A stretch of 31,193 nt of DNA from CALKZN01 sp964633815 (GTDB lineage Bacteria > Pseudomonadota > Gammaproteobacteria > Arenicellales > Arenicellaceae). The stretch lies in assembly GCA_964633815.1 (NCBI GenBank), contig CAZWHW010000021.1, positions 1 through 31,193 of the forward strand. The letters run 5' to 3'. The notes below the pieces were generated by a model, which had not been told where the DNA came from, did no database searches, and worked only from the letters and a program-made list of their open reading frames with translations. Made by a program: the position numbers and the translations under genes. The first letter of the stretch is position 1. Every line of letters starts with the position of its first letter. This document shows positions 21,433 to 29,937 of the stretch, piece by piece.

Positions 21433-21786
21433 ATGACTGTCGTAACAAAGCTGACATTCATTCAATTCTTTTTTACGCTAATTTTCGCTTTAGTAGTGTA
21501 CTTTTTATGGGGCACACTGCATAGCGTCTCAGCGTTGCTAGGTGGCTTGATTTGCACAGTGGCAAATTTGTTTTTTGCAAGCAAACTTTTTTTTGGAAGT
21601 CGAAGCAAAGAACCTAAACAAATTTTGCGACAATTTTACCGCAGCGAAGCGATGAAGTTTGCATTCACAATTGCAATGTTCATTGTGGTATTCAAATTGG
21701 TCACCATTGAATTTTTGCCATTTATTTTGGCTTATTCACTTGCGGCGCTACTTAACTGGTTATGTTTGCCTATTCTTAAATCTTAA
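21433..21786 (+). CDS. atpI: ATP synthase accessory protein I
   Basis: AtpI is a small membrane protein encoded at the start of many atp operons; it is thought to help c-ring assembly and is usually dispensable. The 117-residue product has four hydrophobic segments (about 8-25, 30-52, 72-92, 96-115), with a basic loop GSRSKEPKQILRQFYRSEAMK between the second and third, partly quoted as SKEPKQILRQFYRSEAMK. The AGAGGTGCT before the ATG is a strong Shine-Dalgarno. Sequence conservation in this family is low, so the call relies on topology, the FYRSEAMKF motif and position ahead of atpB. Confidence 0.9.
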   Translation: MTVVTKLTFIQFFFTLIFALVVYFLWGTLHSVSALLGGLICTVANLFFASKLFFGSRSKEPKQILRQFYRSEAMKFAFTIAMFIVVFKLVTIEFLPFILAYSLAALLNWLCLPILKS

Positions 21787-21839
21787 GAACAGCAAATAAA
21801 ACATCATTTCAATATTACAATAGTGAAATTGGTACAATT

Positions 21840-22763
21840 ATGGCAGCAAACGGTGAAGCGTTAACAAGCGCTGGTTACATTAAACACCACTTAACCAATC
21901 TAACCCTTGGACAAAAAGCCGATGGTTCATGGGGTTTTGCTCATTCTGCTCAAGAAGCTGCTGATATGGGTTTTTGGGCGATTCACGTTGATAGCATGGC
22001 ATGGTCAGTTGGACTGGCATTAATATTATTTTTTGTTTTCCGTAAGATCGCTAAAGGTTTTAGCATTGAAAACCCATCCAAAATTCAACTATTTATTGAA
22101 ACATTGTTTGAGTTTGCCGACACTAGCGCTAAAGAAGGCTTTCAATATAAAAATTTATGGATAGCTCCCTTGGCCTTAACAATTTTTTGTTGGGTATTTT
22201 TGATGAACTTAATGGACTTGATTCCAGTTGATTGGATTCCTGAATTGTTTGTTTTTATGGGTGTCGGTTATATGAAGATTGTCCCATCAACAGATATTAA
22301 TGTTGCTTTAGGAATGGCGTTAGCAATTTTCATTATGATCATTTATTACAGCTTTAAAGAAAAGAGCCCAATTGGATTTTTCAAAGAGCTTTCGACCCAC
22401 CCTTTTAGCGCTAAAGAGTTTGGTGTGTCAAACACAACAGTTCAGATGATCATTAATCTGCTGATTCTTTATCCATTAAATTTAGTCTTAGAAACTGTCA
22501 GTCTTCTAGCGAAGCCAGTTTCACTAGGATTACGACTTTTTGGCAACATGTATGCCGGCGAGTTAATTTTTATTCTAATTGCATTGATGTTTAGTCAGTT
22601 GTTCGCACTGTCATTCACTGGCTTTGCCATGGGTGTAGCTGGTGGTGCACTGCAATTAGTTTGGGCGATTTTCCATATTTTGGTTATCACCCTACAAGCG
22701 TACATTTTCATGATGCTAACGATTGTTTATCTCAATCAAGCGCATGAGCATGGTGATCACTAA
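21840..22763 (+). CDS. atpB: ATP synthase F0 subunit a
   Basis: Subunit a forms the two proton half-channels next to the c-ring. The 307-residue protein has an N-terminal extension of about 50 residues typical of gammaproteobacteria (HHLTNLTLG, GFWAIHVDSMAWSVGLALI) and then five to six membrane helices. The essential arginine is in SLGLRLFGNMYAGELI (R232), and the last helices carry LQAYIFMMLTIVYLNQA. NLMDLIPVDWIPE is the conserved loop. It lies 53 bp after atpI and 67 bp before atpE. The gene is complete and normal in length. Confidence 0.97.
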   Translation: MAANGEALTSAGYIKHHLTNLTLGQKADGSWGFAHSAQEAADMGFWAIHVDSMAWSVGLALILFFVFRKIAKGFSIENPSKIQLFIETLFEFADTSAKEGFQYKNLWIAPLALTIFCWVFLMNLMDLIPVDWIPELFVFMGVGYMKIVPSTDINVALGMALAIFIMIIYYSFKEKSPIGFFKELSTHPFSAKEFGVSNTTVQMIINLLILYPLNLVLETVSLLAKPVSLGLRLFGNMYAGELIFILIALMFSQLFALSFTGFAMGVAGGALQLVWAIFHILVITLQAYIFMMLTIVYLNQAHEHGDH

Positions 22764-22830
22764 ATTGTAACTAGTGATTGAATATTAATTTTTTATTTTA
22801 ACTAGACTCAAAATTTTTTAGGAGTTATCA

Positions 22831-23106
22831 ATGGAAACTGTCGTAGGTTTAACAACTGTTGCAATTGGCATCATGATTGGTTTGTCAGCTGTCGGTGCTG
22901 CAATCGGTATCGGTCTTTTAGGCGGCCGCTTTTTAGAAGGCACGGCTCGTCAACCAGAAATGGCTAACACGCTGCAAGGCAAAATGTTCTTAATGGCTGG
23001 TTTGATTGACGCTATCCCAATTATTGGTGTTGGTATCGCACTTTACTTGCTATTCGCATCAGGTCTAGTTGACGCTGAAGCAGTCAAAGCACTAAGCGCT
23101 GGTTAA
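22831..23106 (+). CDS. atpE: ATP synthase F0 subunit c
   Basis: Subunit c is the proteolipid of the rotating c-ring. The 91-residue product has two membrane helices joined by a polar loop (EGTARQPEMANTLQGKMF, with the conserved RQP). The proton-binding carboxylate is Asp60 in AGLIDAIPIIGVGIALYLLF. The first helix carries the small-residue pattern GAAIGIGLLGG. The aspartate and its surroundings match proton-type c subunits rather than the sodium-binding pattern. AGGAGTTATCA before the ATG is a strong Shine-Dalgarno, in keeping with the need for many copies per complex. It is about ten residues longer than in E. coli, mainly at the C-terminus. Confidence 0.97.
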   Translation: METVVGLTTVAIGIMIGLSAVGAAIGIGLLGGRFLEGTARQPEMANTLQGKMFLMAGLIDAIPIIGVGIALYLLFASGLVDAEAVKALSAG

Positions 23107-23171
23107 TAAAAGAGTTTGACGTTAAACGTTCGAATTCAAATCATTAACCCTTAAACGCTAGAGGAACGACC

Positions 23172-23651
23172 ATGAATATCAATGCAACCCTATTAGGGCA
23201 AACGATAGCGTTCTTTATCTTTGTTTGGTTTTGCAAAAAATTTGTTTGGCCAGCAATGATGGGACCTATTGCGGAGCGTCAAAAGCGCATCGCTGACGGT
23301 CTTGCGGCAGCAGAAAAAGGTCAGCAAGCAGAAGAGCTTGCCAAGAAAGAAGCTGAAATGCTTGTTTCCAAAGCCAAATCTCAAGCAGCAGAAATCGTAT
23401 CTAATGCGGAAAAACGCGGCAGTTCGGTGGAATCTGAAGCCAAAGATAAAGCGAAAGCTGAGAGTGAACGTATCGTGACTGCCGCTCAAGCAGAAGTTGA
23501 TCAAGAAACTAATCGTGCGCGTGAAGAATTGCGTAAACAAGTTTCGACATTAGCGGTTGCGGGTGCAAGCAAGATTATTAACAAAGAGATTGACGACAAA
23601 GCTCACGACAGCTTGCTTGAAGATCTCATCACAGAGTTAAAGGCCAAATAA
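23172..23651 (+). CDS. atpF: ATP synthase F0 subunit b
   Basis: Two b subunits form the peripheral stalk that holds F1 against rotation. The 159-residue product begins MNINATLLGQTIAFFIFVWF, the single membrane anchor, followed by CKKFVWPAMMGPIAERQKRI and a long charged helix rich in A, K and E (about 35-140) that would make the right-handed coiled coil. The end, ASKIINKEIDDKAHDSLLED, interacts with delta. Length and composition are standard. The ATG at 23172 follows GAGGAACGACC, a good Shine-Dalgarno. One base separates its stop from the atpH start, so translation is very likely coupled. Confidence 0.97.
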   Translation: MNINATLLGQTIAFFIFVWFCKKFVWPAMMGPIAERQKRIADGLAAAEKGQQAEELAKKEAEMLVSKAKSQAAEIVSNAEKRGSSVESEAKDKAKAESERIVTAAQAEVDQETNRAREELRKQVSTLAVAGASKIINKEIDDKAHDSLLEDLITELKAK

Positions 23652-23652
23652 C

Positions 23653-24186
23653 ATGGCAGATAACGCATCTATCGCAAGACCTTACGCGAAAGCAGTATTT
23701 GATCTGGCTACCGAAACAGGTAATCAGGATGACTGGAGCAATGCTTTGGAATCATTGGCTGTGATTGCGCAAGATGAAGATTTTGGAAAGGCTATCAATT
23801 CGCCTCAAGTCAAACCAGCACAACTTGAAGAAGTTGTTATTGGCTTGCTAGGCAAAAAACTGCCAGAAGGTGGTGACAACTTTATTAAGTTGCTTGCTCA
23901 AAATGGCAGACTTGAAGCCTTACCAGGTGTTCAGCAACAGTATGCAGTATTACTGGCTGAATCTCGGAAATCCATTGAAGCAGAAGTTTTGACAGCGCGT
24001 CCATTGAGCGCTGCTCAAAAAACTAGTTTAACGGAAGCCTTAAAAACACGTTTAGGTGTTTCCGTTAGCATCGTGGAAACGATAGATGAAAGCTTAATCG
24101 GTGGCGCAATAGTCAAAGCCGGTGATTTGGTCATCGATGGCTCGGCAAAAGGTCGAGTAGAAAAATTAGCTATCGCACTTAATTAG
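23653..24186 (+). CDS. atpH: ATP synthase F1 subunit delta
   Basis: Delta joins the b-subunit stalk to the top of the alpha-beta hexamer. The 177-residue product matches the family: SIARPYAKAVFDLATETG at the N-terminus, FIKLLAQNGRLEALPGV in the middle, and the C-terminal VETIDESLIGGAIVKAGDLV followed by DGSAKGRVEKLAIAL. The GG-x-x-(I/V)-K-x-G-D signature is clear. It starts one base after atpF and ends 37 bp before atpA. Nothing unusual in length or composition. Confidence 0.96.
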   Translation: MADNASIARPYAKAVFDLATETGNQDDWSNALESLAVIAQDEDFGKAINSPQVKPAQLEEVVIGLLGKKLPEGGDNFIKLLAQNGRLEALPGVQQQYAVLLAESRKSIEAEVLTARPLSAAQKTSLTEALKTRLGVSVSIVETIDESLIGGAIVKAGDLVIDGSAKGRVEKLAIALN

Positions 24187-24223
24187 TGCTGATAGTAAAG
24201 AATAGCCTGAGGTATAGATTGTC

Positions 24224-25765
24224 ATGACAGCACAACTAAATCCTTCTGAAATCAGTAGCCTGATTAAAGATAGAATCAAAAATTTTGAAGCATCAGCTGA
24301 AGCGCGCACCGAAGGTGTGGTCGTCAGCTTGACTGACGGTATCGCTCGCATTCACGGCTTAGCCGAAGCAATGCAAGGCGAGATGTTGGAATTCCCAGGT
24401 GGCATCTTCGGATTGGCACTTAACCTTGAGCAAGACTCAGTTGGCGCGGTAATCCTTGGTGACTACAAAGGGATCTCAGAAGGCGACACGGTCAAATGTA
24501 CTGGTCGAATTCTTGAAGTTCCAGTTGGTGAAGCCCTACTTGGCCGTGTAGTTAACTCATTGGGCCAGCCTATTGATGGCAAAGGTGCAATTGAAACAAC
24601 GGAAACTTCACCAATTGAAAAAATTGCACCAGGCGTAATTGAGCGTCAAGGTGTTGATCAACCAATGCAAACGGGTTTCAAATCAATTGATGCCATGGTG
24701 CCAATTGGTCGTGGTCAGCGCGAGCTAATTATTGGTGACCGTCAAACAGGTAAAACGGCTATTGCGATTGATGCCATTATCAATCAAAAAGGCACAGGCG
24801 TTGTTTGTATCTATGTTGCGGTTGGCCAAAAAGCTTCTTCTGTTGCTGCTGTTGTTCGTAAATTAGAAGAACATGACGCTATGGCACATACTATCATCGT
24901 TGCGGCAAACGCATCTGACTCTGCAGCGATGCAATACATCGCACCTTATGCAGGTTGTTCGATGGGTGAGTATTTCCGTGATAAAGGTGAAGATGGTTTG
25001 ATCGTCTATGATGATTTAACAAAACAAGCTTGGGCCTATCGTCAAGTTTCATTATTACTACGCCGTCCTCCTGGTCGTGAAGCATATCCAGGTGACGTAT
25101 TTTATTTGCATTCTCGTCTTCTTGAGCGCGCAGCGCGTATCAACGAAAATGAAGTTGAACGTTTGAGTGGTGTTAAAGGTAAAACGGGTTCATTGACCGC
25201 TCTACCTATTATTGAAACACAAGCGGGTGACGTGTCAGCGTTTGTACCAACTAACGTTATTTCAATTACAGACGGTCAGATTTTTATGGAAACTGACTTG
25301 TTTAACTCAGGTATTCGTCCTGCGGTAGATCCAGGTCTTTCTGTATCTCGTGTGGGTGGTGCAGCGCAAACTAATATCATTAAGAAATTGGGTGGTGGTA
25401 TTCGTTTAGCACTGGCTCAATATCGTGAGCTAGCAGCTTTCTCACAATTTGCATCTGACTTAGACGAAGCAACACGTGCGCAATTATCGCGTGGTGAGCG
25501 AGTCACAGAATTAATGAAGCAAGCGCAGTATGCGCCAATGTCAGTTGCGGAAATGGCAGCAACATTGTTTGCTGTAAACGAAGGTTACTTCGATGATGTT
25601 GATACTAAGCAAGTTGGTTCGTTCGAATCAGCAATGCAGGCTCACTTGAAATCAAACTTCAAAAAGTTGATCAATTCCATCAACAAAACACCGAAGTTGA
25701 GTGACAAAGTGACTGAAGAGTTGAAAGCAGCATTAGATGATTTCAAAGCGAATGGCAGCTGGTAA
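24224..25765 (+). CDS. atpA: ATP synthase F1 subunit alpha
   Basis: Alpha is the regulatory nucleotide-binding subunit of the alpha3-beta3 hexamer. The 513-residue length equals E. coli. It has the N-terminal beta barrel (ARTEGVVVSLTDGIARIHGL), the P-loop GDRQTGKT at 171-178, VYVAVGQKASSVAAVVRKLE, DDLTKQAWAYRQVSLLLRRP, the arginine finger in SVSRVGGAAQT, and the helical C-terminus. ORF and reading frame are intact. Codon use in this and the following atp genes looks more biased to a limited set than in the neighbouring AT-rich genes, as expected for high expression; this was not computed. Confidence 0.98.
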   Translation: MTAQLNPSEISSLIKDRIKNFEASAEARTEGVVVSLTDGIARIHGLAEAMQGEMLEFPGGIFGLALNLEQDSVGAVILGDYKGISEGDTVKCTGRILEVPVGEALLGRVVNSLGQPIDGKGAIETTETSPIEKIAPGVIERQGVDQPMQTGFKSIDAMVPIGRGQRELIIGDRQTGKTAIAIDAIINQKGTGVVCIYVAVGQKASSVAAVVRKLEEHDAMAHTIIVAANASDSAAMQYIAPYAGCSMGEYFRDKGEDGLIVYDDLTKQAWAYRQVSLLLRRPPGREAYPGDVFYLHSRLLERAARINENEVERLSGVKGKTGSLTALPIIETQAGDVSAFVPTNVISITDGQIFMETDLFNSGIRPAVDPGLSVSRVGGAAQTNIIKKLGGGIRLALAQYRELAAFSQFASDLDEATRAQLSRGERVTELMKQAQYAPMSVAEMAATLFAVNEGYFDDVDTKQVGSFESAMQAHLKSNFKKLINSINKTPKLSDKVTEELKAALDDFKANGSW

Positions 25766-25816
25766 CAGCTCCTGAAAACTTCATCTACGGCAATAACAAA
25801 CACATAAGAGAACACA

Positions 25817-26683
25817 ATGGCTGGCGGCAAAGAGATTAGAGATAAGATCAAGAGTGTGCAAAGTACGCAAAAGATTACTAAAGCGATGGAAATGGTCGCG
25901 GCAAGTAAAATGCGTAAAGCTCAAGATCGTATGCTTGCAGCACGTCCTTATGCGGATAAAATTCGCTCAGTAGTGGCGCATATTTCTAAGGCTAACTTGG
26001 AATATAAGCACCCTTTCACGATTGAACGTGAAGCAAAACGAGTAGGTTACATTGTTGTCAGTTCAGATCGCGGCTTGTGCGGTGGTTTGAACATCAACAT
26101 TTTCCGTAAAGTGATGGCTGATTTTGTTGAATGGGATAGCAAAGGCGTTGAAATTGATGTGGCTTGCATCGGTTCTAAATCGCTTGGATATTTTCGTCGT
26201 CAAGGCGCGAATGTTGTTTCCGAAGCATCTCATTATGGTGATGCACCTAGTATGTCTGATTTGGTTGGTGCGATTAAAGTTATGCTAGATGCTTATGAAG
26301 AAGGCAAGATTGATCGCCTTTTCATCATCTCAAACACGTTCGTCAACACTATGACTCAACAGCCGACAGTGCAGCAATTGTTGCCAGTTTCTGCTGATGA
26401 AGCAGCTGCTGAAGAAGTGCCAGCATTGTTTGATTACATTTATGAGCCGGAAGCAAAGCCGGTTCTTGATGTGGTGTTAAAGCGTTATGTCGAATCTCAG
26501 ATTTATCAAGGCGTTGTTGAAAACGTTGCGTGTGAGCAATCTGCTCGAATGATCGCAATGAAATCAGCAACTGATAATGCTGGTGATTTGATTAAAGAAT
26601 TACAGTTAGTGTTTAACAAAGCACGCCAAGCAGCGATTACTCAGGAAATTTCTGAGATCGTTTCAGGTGCAGCGGCTGTTTAA
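25817..26683 (+). CDS. atpG: ATP synthase F1 subunit gamma
   Basis: Gamma is the central rotor shaft that couples c-ring rotation to catalysis. The 288-residue product has the conserved N-terminal helix (AGGKEIRDKIKSVQSTQKIT then KAMEMVAASKMRKAQ), the Rossmann-like middle with SSDRGLCGGLNINIFRK, and the C-terminal helix ending ARQAAITQEISEIVSGAAAV. Both long helices form the coiled coil inside the hexamer. The length is usual (287 in E. coli). The gene lies 51 bp after atpA and 75 bp before atpD. Confidence 0.97.
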   Translation: MAGGKEIRDKIKSVQSTQKITKAMEMVAASKMRKAQDRMLAARPYADKIRSVVAHISKANLEYKHPFTIEREAKRVGYIVVSSDRGLCGGLNINIFRKVMADFVEWDSKGVEIDVACIGSKSLGYFRRQGANVVSEASHYGDAPSMSDLVGAIKVMLDAYEEGKIDRLFIISNTFVNTMTQQPTVQQLLPVSADEAAAEEVPALFDYIYEPEAKPVLDVVLKRYVESQIYQGVVENVACEQSARMIAMKSATDNAGDLIKELQLVFNKARQAAITQEISEIVSGAAAV

Positions 26684-26758
26684 GACAGTGTTAAACGTAA
26701 TCAATAGAAAGTATTTTAAAAACAAATTTAAAGTCTTAAGCGTAAGAGGAAACTAAAC

Positions 26759-28138
26759 ATGAGTTCCGGAAATATTGTAGAAATTATTGGCGCGGTTGTG
26801 GATGTACAGTACCCAGCCGGTTCTGTGCCAAAAGTATACGACGCATTAACTGTCGCTGATGCCGACTTAACACTAGAAGTTCAAGCGCAGCTTGGTGACG
26901 GCATCGTTCGTACCATTGCGATGGGCTCTACTGAAGGTGTTAAGCGTGGTATTGCAGTTGAAAATACAGGTGCGCCGATCTCAGTTCCTGTAGGTGCTGG
27001 CACACTTGGCCGCATCATGAATGTTCTAGGTGATCCAGTTGACCAAGCCGGTCCTGTTGAAACTGAGCGTAAAGATCCAATTCATCGCCTTCCTCCAGCT
27101 TATGACGAGCAAGCATCAGATGTTGCTATCTTAGAAACAGGCGTGAAAGTTATCGACTTAGTCATGCCGATCGCGAAAGGCGGTAAGGTTGGTCTATTCG
27201 GTGGTGCCGGTGTTGGTAAAACAGTAACCTTAATGGAACTGATCAACAACATCGCTGTAGCATCAGAAGGTTTATCAGTATTTGCGGGCGTTGGTGAACG
27301 AACTCGTGAAGGTAATGACTTCTACTATGAAATGAAAGAAGCAGGCGTACTTGATAAAGTAGCCATGGTTTACGGTCAGATGAATGAGCCTCCGGGCAAC
27401 CGCCTTCGTGTTGCATTGTCAGGTTTGACTATGGCGGAATATTTCCGTGATGAAGGTCGTGATGTATTGATGTTTATCGATAATATGTATCGCTACACAC
27501 TAGCAGGTACAGAAGTATCTGCACTTCTAGGACGTATGCCATCTGCGGTAGGTTATCAGCCAACACTTGCAGAAGAAATGGGTGTGTTACAAGAGCGTAT
27601 TACATCAACAAAAACAGGTTCAATTACCTCTTTCCAAGCGGTTTACGTTCCTGCGGATGATTTAACCGATCCATCACCAGCTACAACCTTTGCTCACTTG
27701 GATGCTACATTAGTACTTTCGCGTCAAATTGCTGAGCTAGGTATTTACCCTGCGGTAGATCCACTTGATTCAACTTCTCGCCAACTTGATCCACAAGTCA
27801 TTGGTGATGAGCATTACGAAGTGGCTCGTGGTGTGCAAAACACACTTCAGCGTTATAAAGAATTGCGTGACATCATTGCGATTCTTGGTATGGATGAACT
27901 TTCTGAAGAAGACAAGCAAGTGGTTTCACGTGCTCGTAAGATTCAACGTTTCCTATCACAACCATTCTTTGTTGCTGAAGTATTCACAGGCTCACCTGGT
28001 AAATACGTTTCATTGAAAGATACTATTTCAGGATTCAAGAAAATTCTTGATGGTGAAATGGACGAATACCCTGAGCAAGCATTTTATATGGTTGGGGGAA
28101 TTGACGAAGTTATTGAGAAAGGCGTAGCAGAGTCTTAA
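26759..28138 (+). CDS. atpD: ATP synthase F1 subunit beta
   Basis: Beta is the catalytic subunit that makes ATP from ADP and phosphate. The 459-residue product has the barrel domain (IVEIIGAVVDVQYP), the P-loop GGAGVGKT at 148-155, the catalytic glutamate in GVGERTREGNDFYYEM, the Walker B strand DVLMFIDNMYRYTLAGTEVS, and the DELSEED motif (ILGMDELSEEDKQVV) that contacts gamma. The C-terminus, PEQAFYMVGGIDEVIEKG, is typical. AAGAGGAAACTAAAC before the ATG is a strong Shine-Dalgarno. No anomaly seen. Confidence 0.98.
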   Translation: MSSGNIVEIIGAVVDVQYPAGSVPKVYDALTVADADLTLEVQAQLGDGIVRTIAMGSTEGVKRGIAVENTGAPISVPVGAGTLGRIMNVLGDPVDQAGPVETERKDPIHRLPPAYDEQASDVAILETGVKVIDLVMPIAKGGKVGLFGGAGVGKTVTLMELINNIAVASEGLSVFAGVGERTREGNDFYYEMKEAGVLDKVAMVYGQMNEPPGNRLRVALSGLTMAEYFRDEGRDVLMFIDNMYRYTLAGTEVSALLGRMPSAVGYQPTLAEEMGVLQERITSTKTGSITSFQAVYVPADDLTDPSPATTFAHLDATLVLSRQIAELGIYPAVDPLDSTSRQLDPQVIGDEHYEVARGVQNTLQRYKELRDIIAILGMDELSEEDKQVVSRARKIQRFLSQPFFVAEVFTGSPGKYVSLKDTISGFKKILDGEMDEYPEQAFYMVGGIDEVIEKGVAES

Positions 28139-28194
28139 TTCATTCAATACGGCGTCTGCTGAATAGCATTTTAATTTATTTTTAAGGTACAGAT

Positions 28195-28611
28195 ATGGGT
28201 ACTATGCGTGTTGAAGTTGTTAGTGCGGAGCAAGAGGTTTTCTCTGGTGAAGCATCTATGTTGATCGCGACTGCGGAAGCAGGTGACGTGGGCATCTATC
28301 CACAACACACACCAATGCTAACGCGTTTGAAAGCAGGCGATGTGCGTTTGCAAATCGAAGGCGGTGAAGAACAGGTGATCTACATTTCTGGCGGCATTTT
28401 AGAGGTCACTCCAAAAGTGGTGACTGTGCTATCTGACACAGCTATGCGTGCGGACGATATTGATGAAGCACAAGCCTTGAAAGCAAAAGAAAAAGCTGAA
28501 CAAGCATTGAAAGATACCAAAGCCGACATGAATTATGCTAAAGCCAAAGCTGAACTAGCTCAGGCGGCAGCTCAGTTATCAGCTTTGAAGAAACTTAAAA
28601 AGCTTAGATAG
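28195..28611 (+). CDS. atpC: ATP synthase F1 subunit epsilon
   Basis: Epsilon binds gamma and the c-ring and can inhibit ATP hydrolysis through its C-terminal helices. The 138-residue product has the N-terminal beta sandwich (VEVVSAEQEVFSGEASMLIA, GDVGIYPQHTPMLTRLKAGD, ISGGILEVTPKVVTVLSDTA). Its alanine/lysine-rich two-helix C-terminal domain runs from about residue 90 to the end (KLKKLR). It starts MGTMRVEV; an internal ATG at 28204 (MRVEVVSA) is an alternative start. It is the last gene of the operon and is followed by a terminator 25 bp downstream. Confidence 0.97.
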   Translation: MGTMRVEVVSAEQEVFSGEASMLIATAEAGDVGIYPQHTPMLTRLKAGDVRLQIEGGEEQVIYISGGILEVTPKVVTVLSDTAMRADDIDEAQALKAKEKAEQALKDTKADMNYAKAKAELAQAAAQLSALKKLKKLR

Positions 28612-28635
28612 GTAAAATTAGTTTCTAAAAACATT

Positions 28636-28662
28636 AAGCCCAGCTATATGCTGGGCTTTTTT
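28636..28662 (+). terminator. Intrinsic terminator of the ATP synthase operon
   Basis: AAGCCCAGC (28636-28644) pairs perfectly with GCTGGGCTT (28650-28658) across a TATAT loop and is followed by a T-run to 28662. Outer bases ACAT...ATGT could extend the stem. It lies directly after atpC. Confidence 0.95.
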
Positions 28663-28715
28663 AATGTATTCTAAAGATCTAATGTTAAATTAACTATTAA
28701 AATAGATAACTTTAA

Positions 28716-29828
28716 ATGGGAAAAATAAAAGTTTTGCATATCGGGCATTCAGCTAAATGGCGAGGTGGAGAAAACCAAGTACGATTATTAATCGAGAGAA
28801 TGAATGAGTTGGATTTAGGAGTAGAGCATCATTTAGCATTTCCCCAAAAAGCGATAATTTTTGAGCGCTTACAAAAACAAGTAAATGGTTACATACAGTT
28901 GCCATCAAATAAGCCAATGGATCCAAGGTCGGTATTTCAAATTGCACGTTATTGTAAACATAACAATATTCAAATTATACATGCTCATTCTGGTAATTCG
29001 CATACAGTAGGCTTTTTAGTTAAAAAGTTAGTTCCATCATTAAAATTTATTGTTCATCGACGGGTGGATAACCATATAAGAAAAAAATTAACATCAAGGA
29101 AAAAATATTTAACAAAAGAGGTAGATCAGTTTATTGGTATCTCAAATGCGATCGTTAGTATTTTGAAAAATTATGGAGTTGATGAAAAAAAGATAACATT
29201 TATCCCATCGAGTGTTGATGACAAGCCTTATAGAACATTGGATAAAGGGAATGCAAAACTGAAGTTAACAACGAAATATGGTTTAGATAAAAATAAACCT
29301 TTGATTGGATTTATTTCAGCGTTAGAAAATCAAAAAAACCCTGAGCTTTTTATAGAAATATTGAATGAACTAAATACAAATGGGAAAAATTATTGTGCGA
29401 TTATCGCTGGTTCAGGTAGGAAAAGTGAAAAAATAGCTTTGTTAATTGAAAAATATAATTTAAGTAAAAATGTAAAAATGCTCGGTTTTGTTGAAAACGT
29501 AAATGAAATATTTAGTGCATTAGATATATTTGTTTTGCCCTCAAGAAATGAAGGTTTAGGTACGGTATTACTAGAAGCCTCATTAGCAAAAGCGGCATTG
29601 GTTGCTGCAGATGTTGGCGGAATAAGTGAGGTGGTAATTGAAAATAAAACAGGTTATTTGATAGAAAGTACCCAACTTAAAGAATTTGAATTAGCAATTA
29701 GTAGCCTAATAGATAATGATGCTGAAAAAAATAAATTAATTAATAATGCTTATGAGCATGTAAATTCAATGTTTAGCTTAAATAAAATGGCTGAAAATAC
29801 ATACAAAGTTTATAAAAAAGTTATGTGA
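28716..29828 (+). CDS. Glycosyltransferase family 4 (GT-B fold)
   Basis: The 370-residue product is a GT4-type glycosyltransferase that moves sugar from a nucleotide donor to a lipid or glycan acceptor, probably for surface polysaccharide or lipopolysaccharide. The N-terminal domain begins KVLHIGHSAKWRGGENQVRL, a glycine-rich acceptor-side loop, and has IIHAHSGNSHTVGFL. The C-terminal domain has IGFISALENQKNPELFIEIL, VKMLGFVENVNEIFSALDIF and the nucleotide-sugar signature EGLGTVLLEASLAKAALVA (E-x7-E). Then come ADVGGISEVV and GYLIE. Donor and acceptor cannot be predicted. The region is more AT-rich than the atp operon, and no other polysaccharide gene of a clear pathway is near except the FkbM-type gene at the window end. 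Confidence 0.88.
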   Translation: MGKIKVLHIGHSAKWRGGENQVRLLIERMNELDLGVEHHLAFPQKAIIFERLQKQVNGYIQLPSNKPMDPRSVFQIARYCKHNNIQIIHAHSGNSHTVGFLVKKLVPSLKFIVHRRVDNHIRKKLTSRKKYLTKEVDQFIGISNAIVSILKNYGVDEKKITFIPSSVDDKPYRTLDKGNAKLKLTTKYGLDKNKPLIGFISALENQKNPELFIEILNELNTNGKNYCAIIAGSGRKSEKIALLIEKYNLSKNVKMLGFVENVNEIFSALDIFVLPSRNEGLGTVLLEASLAKAALVAADVGGISEVVIENKTGYLIESTQLKEFELAISSLIDNDAEKNKLINNAYEHVNSMFSLNKMAENTYKVYKKVM

Positions 29829-29843
29829 TTAATATGGCTGTAG

Positions 29844-29869
29844 AAAGTTTAGTAGATAAAATAAACTTT
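29844..29869. repeat. Inverted repeat downstream of the glycosyltransferase gene
   Basis: AAAGTTTA (29844-29851) and TAAACTTT (29862-29869) are perfect 8-base arms with a 10-base loop, 16 bases after the stop. The stem is AT-only except for one G-C pair, so it would be a weak terminator at best. The remaining 109-bp gap shows nothing else that I can support. Confidence 0.35.
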
Positions 29870-29937
29870 TAGAATCATTGCTTTTGCAGGTCAAGCAATA
29901 AATAATGCCATGACTATTCTTACAAAAAGATACTGCA

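Noticed and set aside
23193..23540. A 115-codon open frame on the minus strand inside atpF
   Set aside because: It is the mirror of the lysine/glutamate/alanine-rich b-subunit helix and has no recognisable domain.
27922..27934. A parS-like half site (GTTTCACGTG) in atpD
   Set aside because: The right half does not match parS, and the bases are explained by the conserved protein-coding sequence.
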